The notes beneath the pieces were generated by a model that saw only the letters and a program-made list of their open reading frames with translations, was not told the origin of the DNA and searched no databases. Shown here in pieces: positions 57,958 to 64,000 of a DNA stretch of 64,000 bases. The translations under genes and the position numbers were made by a program. The DNA is from Helichrysum umbraculigerum (lineage: Eukaryota; Streptophyta; Magnoliopsida; Asterales; Asteraceae), in the NCBI GenBank assembly GCA_949592205.1, contig CATIUR010000018.1, positions 281,501 to 345,500 on the forward strand. Direction: 5' to 3'. Each line of letters opens with the position of its first letter. The first letter of the stretch is position 1.

Positions 57958-60347
57958 ATTTAACATAAATATTTACAACATCTCAAAGATCTATTATAAA
58001 AAAGGGGCTTATAACATCATAAATATAATATTAAACTTTCACTTATAAAATTCAATTTGATCACTTTATTGTAGTTAATTTTTATAAATACACCCCATAA
58101 AAATAATTAATAAAAAGAAATACCTTACTATGTACAAATACGAATTCAAATACTAAAGAAAACTAAATAACGAATTCAAACCCTGTGTGTATTAAAACGG
58201 CCCATGTGTATCCACAGGTTTAAACATATTATATTTCATTAGTTAAATAACCGCATATCCATCCATAAAAACATACAGAGTATTTAGTTTAACCCACCGG
58301 TAAGGTTACGACTTGTATACACACATATACGAATTCACATATACAAAATTTATGGGTAGATACATTGATTTAACTTATATGGATATAATAAGTGTTTTTG
58401 TAATGCTTAAAATGCAGTTCAGGAGGTTTCAATTTGGTTTGTTTATCAATGCTTATAATTGTAGTACTATGTGAGTTGCAGTTCTGACAAACTTACTTTT
58501 TATGTGGTTACTTTGATATTTGAAGGTAATACAAATCAAATACTGTATGCATGATGAGCAGAAAAAGCCACAATATAGAAATATCCCTTTCAAAATGCTC
58601 AAAAGCAACTACTTTAAGAAAAAATGTATATGGACATTCCTCACAAATATATAACTTTTTATTTAACGACATTCCTCAGTTTATAATAAATTATATATAG
58701 GAAACATCTTTATGATGATATCATTCTAATTAAATTTTAATTTGTCAATTAAGCCCTTTAATTTTAGTAAATTTTTAAAATAAGATCCCTAACTTAAAAA
58801 AAAAGATTTAATCAACTGCTCACTTACACATAAAAAAAAAATTAATTTATTAATTAAAACATTATTCAAATCGATCTTTAATGTTTCTATTTTCAATTCA
58901 CCGAGTAGAAATAAATTTACTTGAAAAGCTTAATATATACTTAAAATAATAATTTTTTCCACTAACTTGGTTTCAAAATATTTTAATTTTTTAATCTATA
59001 CTTATTAATCCATTTATATAAAGTAATATTACCATCAATCCAACTAAATACTTAACATACATTTAACTTACACACTTTATTATTAGAAATGATATACTAA
59101 ATACGAAATTTCATATTAAAAATGAATAGCCCGTGTGTATACACGGGTTTAAAGTCTGGTTTTCATTAATATAAGACGTTAATATATTCAATTAAGGAAA
59201 ATTGAGAATAAAATATAGAATTCAATCACGTTTATATTAAGAATGATTATAACCATATTTCTAAAGAATAAATGTTACTAGCAGTAGTTGGCAAAGTCCG
59301 TTAAAACCAACTTTCATATACAAAACTGATTTTCTAGTCTTTCTTCAGGGCCGTATAATTTGGCATCGTAATCCGGTAATATTGAATATTTTTTAATCTT
59401 TGCATGTAATGTCATGCATCGGCCGTGTAAATATAGTCATTTTAAATGAATTATCGCATATTACAATTTTTGTATACTAGACTACTAGCGGTATGTTCGC
59501 GCAATGTAGTTGAGCGAATAAATAATTGGTAGTTTATACGTAGTAGGTAGTAGCATTTAGATTACTCAAAAATATTATCGTAGATTAATTGTTGATTTGA
59601 GACGTCGAATAAAGTTAACAATATATTATCATCAGACTAATATGACATCAATAATGTTAAAACTTAAAAGTGAAGTTTCAAATTATCATTAATCATACTA
59701 TAATAGTGTAATATTGTAATTAAGATAGTTTATATGTGATGAATTATGATAGTGCGATGTTTTTTATTTTGTTCCGATGAACTAGTCATGATAATGAATT
59801 GGTGATGGTAACGTATTTATTTGACTCGTATAAAGTATTTGAAGGAATAAGGTTATACGATGAATTAAAGTGATTTAATTGCTAGAGGTAATGAATTAAT
59901 TGTACTCACATAAATTTTAAAAAAAAATAATTTTTGAGTCTTAAAATTTTACTACAAAAATAATTTAGATGATTTATATAGCAGCAAGATAAGACATGTA
60001 TATATATTTATTTATTCTATATCTATAGTAATGCAATGTATGGCACTGTATATGTATTTTATTTTATCTATTTATTTATGTCTATTTTAATTAATTTTAT
60101 GATCAGGAGCAACCTTAGTAAGGAAAAGTTGCTTGAATGAAGGAATGTTGGCAGGATTATCATCGATAGTTGTCGTTCTCTACTTTTTAACTACTCCATC
60201 ACGAGTTTAGGTACCACTCACTTTTCGTATTTATTCAATAGACACATTTTTAAGAACAAGCTAAAAGATCGTTTTCTTTTGAATAAGTTTTTGTTTAGTT
60301 ATTACTCGTATTATTTTTTATTATTTTTAAAGAATAATAGTTTAATA
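57958..60347. other. AT-rich stretch with decayed Helitron-like ends
   Basis: No gene recognised. GGCCCATGTGTATCCACAGG at 58199 and a second damaged copy at about 58181 resemble the hairpin ends described at 58684 and 63270. Around 59484 ACTACTAGCGGTATG resembles the start of a further such element. Confidence 0.35.
58684..59159 (+). mobile_element. Helitron-like non-autonomous element, copy A
   Basis: The 3' end has a 7 bp stem hairpin CCCGTGTGTATACACGGG at 59130-59147, then TTTAAAGT and CTGG before a T, matching the hairpin plus CTRR signature. The body from AAATTATATATAGGAAACAT is collinear with copy B at 63268. The 5' TC terminus was not placed. No coding capacity. Confidence 0.5.
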
Positions 60348-60522
60348 CAAAAATGTAAAACCGACTCTTTGTTGGGTCCCATCAACTGGTGTCACAACTA
60401 ACATAAATGAGGTAAATCGCGTAACTCACAGTTAAAGAAACATGAGGACGATGATTGAACTTGTGACCTTCACTTTTATGCTGCATGTACCCACCATTAG
60501 GCTCTAATCACATGGACAAATG
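60348..60522 (-). mobile_element. Au-like tRNA-derived SINE with 11 bp TSD
   Basis: It is flanked by ATAGTTTAATA at 60337-60347 and 60523-60533. On the minus strand an A-box-like TAGAGCCTAATGGTGGGTAC is followed by CATGCAGCATAAAAGTGAAGG and a B-box-like GGTCACAAGTTCAATCAT. The 175 bp element ends in a T-rich tract, not poly(A), as in the Au group. The name is from memory. Confidence 0.65.
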
Positions 60523-60533
60523 ATAGTTTAATA

Positions 60534-63267
60534 TATAAGAGCATTATATTGTCTTTAAAAACATAAATTTACACATAATGAAAAATTAAATTATTTATTT
60601 ATTTTTTGCGTTCATGTCATCATTAAAAGAGAGAACAAGACACATAATTGATCGATTATTATTGATTTTTAATAAATAAATAAAAAAAAAGATCACCCAC
60701 TATCAATAATATGGGGAAAAAATAAAACAGAAAAACACCGATCAATAGGAATCATATGATTAGCCAAAACAACTAGCAAAAACTTACAATCATCAATCAA
60801 AAATAAAGAACAAGACACGATAATACCCCACTCTTTAAATCCAAATCACATTCATGAAACACATCAAAACATCATGATTCATCTAATGAAAAAATTAGAG
60901 AAAAAATATATACGAATTGTACACTTACAATGATCGAGTTAGAGATCGAGTTAGTTGTACGAATTGTATGTACGTATGATTAGGGTGATTAGGGTTATGA
61001 GTAATATATGTGATTATTGAGAGAGGGGTATTTGTGTCCTTAAAAGCTCCTGTATTTTTTTGGAACACTACTTTTAGTAGCTTTTAAAATTTGAGCTTTT
61101 AGTTAATTTATAAAGCTACATCTCCTATATATCAAACAAGACTTTTATTATTTTCGAAGCTTTTATTTTCAAAATCAAAAGCTAAAGCTCCTAAAAGTTC
61201 TAAAAAACTTGATGCCAAGTAGGCCCCTCGTAAGATAAAATATATTGACGGTTGATATGATAATACCTATATTTTCAACTATTTATTATTGCCATGTGAT
61301 CTTGTTTTGGGTTTAAAACGAAATTTAAATAATCTGATTTGATTTGTTTCATAGTATTAATTAAATTGATGGTTAATTGACGTTAACACTCATCAACGTA
61401 ACGAATAAAGTTAACTAACTTAGGTGGTTTACGAAAACTTCTGATTTAAATATCTTATAAGTGTACTAGGAACACTCGTGGCCAGTCCCGACGTTAATAT
61501 TTTCTTTAATAGATTTTTGTTTAAAAGTTAATTTTAATACTAAGTGTTGAATGATAATGGTAGTTGTTAAACTATTACGATTTACGAGTCGCTTCTTGTG
61601 AATCGAGTCGAAAATTTAAAAATTGAGGCAACTCAGATCTCGACTCTTAATTGACTTTGACTCTTATGAGTCGTTTAGTGACACTTTCGAGTCGTGTGTG
61701 ACTCTTCCGTTTCTTATACGACTCTTACGAAAAGCAAACAAACTTTTAGTACAATATTGTAATACACAAAATAAAATGAGAAAATAGAAAAGGAAATGAC
61801 TATAATCTATTTTAAATTAAACATTTGAGTGTCAATGACTTAGTTTGACTCTCATCATATTTTAATTCACTAAGGAACAAAAATCGTGAACAATAATATC
61901 ATACACATATAGTATACTTCATTGTATTTTTTTTTAAAAAAAAAATTGTTTAATTACAAAAATTGAAGTTGTAAAGAAAGGTAATGAGATGTGATTCTTT
62001 TAATAAATCATGTCTTTTTTATATAGTAATAATGAAATGAAATGATACAATGATAATGTCTTTAAAAAAATGTCATGCATTAGTCTTTTATTTATGTAGC
62101 TTAAAAGTGAAATGAGTTTTTTAAATTTTATTTAAAATAATTGATATCAAGTAAGTGATGATTTATTATTATTATTATTATTGACACATGTAAGCTTTAT
62201 AGATGCTTTATGCTTAGGTGTCAATTTTTTAGAGTATAAGATGTTTCTTATATAAGAATGAATGAAATTACATATATCGTTTTTTAACTTCCAAAATTAA
62301 ACCGATCTTACTCCAAAAATTACACCAATTGTCATTGCGCCGTGTAACTATGTACATTCATAGCCTTTCAAGCAAACGGCCGTTAGTTTGATCCGTTAAG
62401 TTATAACATGTGACATACATACAAGGGTAGCTTAGTCATTGTAGTAATTTAACTATTTTTAGAAGAAAAAAAAACGTTTTCTTCTAATATTCTAATACAT
62501 TTTCCTATTAGCAACTCACTAAAATGACCGATCTACCATCGTGTACGTGTCATATATCATAACTTAATTAGCGTATTAGACTAACAGTCGTTTGCTAGAG
62601 TGACTATGGGCACAAATAATTACAAACTAGCCACAAGGATGATCAGTGTAATTTTATAAAGTAAAAGGACTAGCGGTGATATTCATTACAAACTAGAACG
62701 CCTCGTGTTATTTATCAAGTAAAAATGACAAATTGTCGAATTTATTTATTTATTTTTTTCCTGACGACATATATACACAAATGAGTATAATTATCATCGG
62801 GAAAATATTTAGACATGATAAGATCGTACATATATTTTTAAGAGGACGTTAGAGGGTCGATTTATCTTTCTTTCTTTTCTTTTTCTTTAAAAAAAAAAAA
62901 AAAATACCGTAGATGGTAGGTTTGTGGCTAATACACACAAATAAAACAAGACGTGTTTGTGATTTTTCTTTTAGTTTTGTGCACGTAAATCCATCATCAG
63001 TTCATCACTACAATATATTTCCTAGTAGTCCAACAACACCTCGTTTGGAAGTTAGTTCAAAGTCATAGAGTTGTTGAGTTTACGTTGGTTTATCCTAAAC
63101 GGATTTTTATGCATAATTAATATATGTTGTAATATATACGTTTTATAAAACATCCCACATTGATCTCGTAAAACTTAAAAAAGTTTGTTCTCTATTCTTT
63201 AGAAAGAGTCTTAATCATACCTTTATTTAGCTATCTCAAATTTGGATCATCTTATCTTAAATCTTAA
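60534..63267. other. AT-rich stretch, no gene recognised
   Basis: Nothing coding is seen. The region 61040-61230 has inverted AGCTTTTA/TAAAAGCT words and may be an old MITE. There are short (ATT)n runs near 62168 and A-runs at 62890. Confidence 0.35.
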
Positions 63268-63724
63268 ATAAATTATATATAGGAAACAACTTTATGATGT
63301 CATCATTCTAATTAAGTTTCAATTTGTTAATTAAGTTCTTTAATTTTAAGTAATTATAAAATAAGATTCCTAACTTATTAAAAAGGAATTTTTATCAATC
63401 AACTACTCACTTACATATAAAAAGAAAATTCAATAATTAAAACATTATCTAAATCGATCTGTAATGTTTCTATTTTCAATTCACTGTAGGAATAAAACTA
63501 TTTGAAAAGATTAAATAATTTTTTCCACTAACTTGGTTTCAAAAACTTTTAATTATTATCTCGACTTATATAATCCATTTACATAAAGCAAATATTATCA
63601 TGAATCCAATTAAATGCTTAATATACATATTAACTTACACACTTATTATTAGATACAAGATATTAAATACAAAATTTCATATTAAAAATCAACGGCCCGT
63701 GTGTATACACGGGTTTAGAGTATA
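63268..63724 (+). mobile_element. Helitron-like non-autonomous element, copy B
   Basis: It shares with copy A the body from AAATTATATATAGGAAACA to the hairpin CCCGTGTGTATACACGGG at 63696-63713. The terminal tetramer is ATAG where copy A has CTGG, so this end has mutated. Non-coding. Confidence 0.5.
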
Positions 63725-64000
63725 GTAAATATAATATAGGAAACGAGTTATGATATTATAAAAAAATCATATTCAATTAATCAATAAGATCATTATGTTT
63801 TAATTACTTTAAAATTAAAGTATTTTTTTTTAATCAAACAATCAATACTCCATATGTATAAATGAATTTTAAATCTAGTTATATAATATGTAGTTATACA
63901 AACTCATTCATACCTAATACACACAATGGAAAGACTCATCCATGAAGTTCAATAGTTCATAAACATAACCAAACAAAAATAAGGTACAAAAAGAGGTTGT
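63725..64000. other. AT-rich window edge
   Basis: Nothing recognised in the last 276 bases. Confidence 0.3.

Overview
The window is eukaryotic nuclear DNA from a flowering plant: about two-thirds AT, genes split by GT-AG introns, and many plant-type transposable elements. A dicot is likely from gene structure and repeat families. Asteraceae is my guess from the look of the LTR and SINE families, which I could not test. Only three single-copy-like gene loci are recognisable. The rest is transposable elements in several nesting layers, or AT-rich sequence in which I see nothing.

Layout. 1-5612: a minus-strand LTR element (LTR 3755-5612 and a G-poor interior with no long frame) that runs off the left edge. 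6087-9852: a minus-strand FAR1/FRS-like gene with FAR1, MULE transposase, SWIM and zinc-knuckle segments. Its DNA-binding exon is broken by a frameshift and a stop, and its N-terminal exons form a tandem cassette. 11.6-20.7 kb: a probable decayed Mutator-like element with exon fragments on both strands and a diffuse array of ACACATGTGT palindromes. A 2495 bp solo LTR with a perfect 5 bp target-site duplication (TSD) sits inside it. 20.7-27 kb: mostly empty, with two related MITEs. 27-36.5 kb: an intact two-coding-exon BTB/NPH3 gene (569 aa), a relic first exon, and a second NPH3 copy ended by one nonsense codon. The second locus looks like an older paralogue overwritten by sequence of the first. 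37224-38973: a four-exon minus-strand gene for the shared RNA polymerase subunit RPB8 (145 aa), with a telo-box near its leader. 39.8-43.2 kb: MITEs, a tRNA-derived SINE with a 16 bp TSD, and hAT-type elements. 44879-57945: a full-length minus-strand LINE flanked by a 12 bp TSD and split by a recent 7765 bp LTR retrotransposon (47889-55653) that has near-identical LTRs, a 5 bp TSD and no gag-pol. 58-64 kb: AT-rich, with Helitron-like 3' ends and a second, Au-like SINE.

The host genes are not a pathway. NPH3 proteins are CUL3 E3-ligase adaptors, RPB8 is a housekeeping transcription subunit, and FAR1-type proteins are transposase-derived transcription factors. The points of most interest are structural: the symmetric-exon cassette in the FAR1-like gene, the arrays of 13-nt GC-rich palindromes in different LTRs, the ACACATGTGT array, and the chimeric NPH3 locus. 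Exons were built by hand from splice sites and reading frame. Family names come from motifs, not searches.
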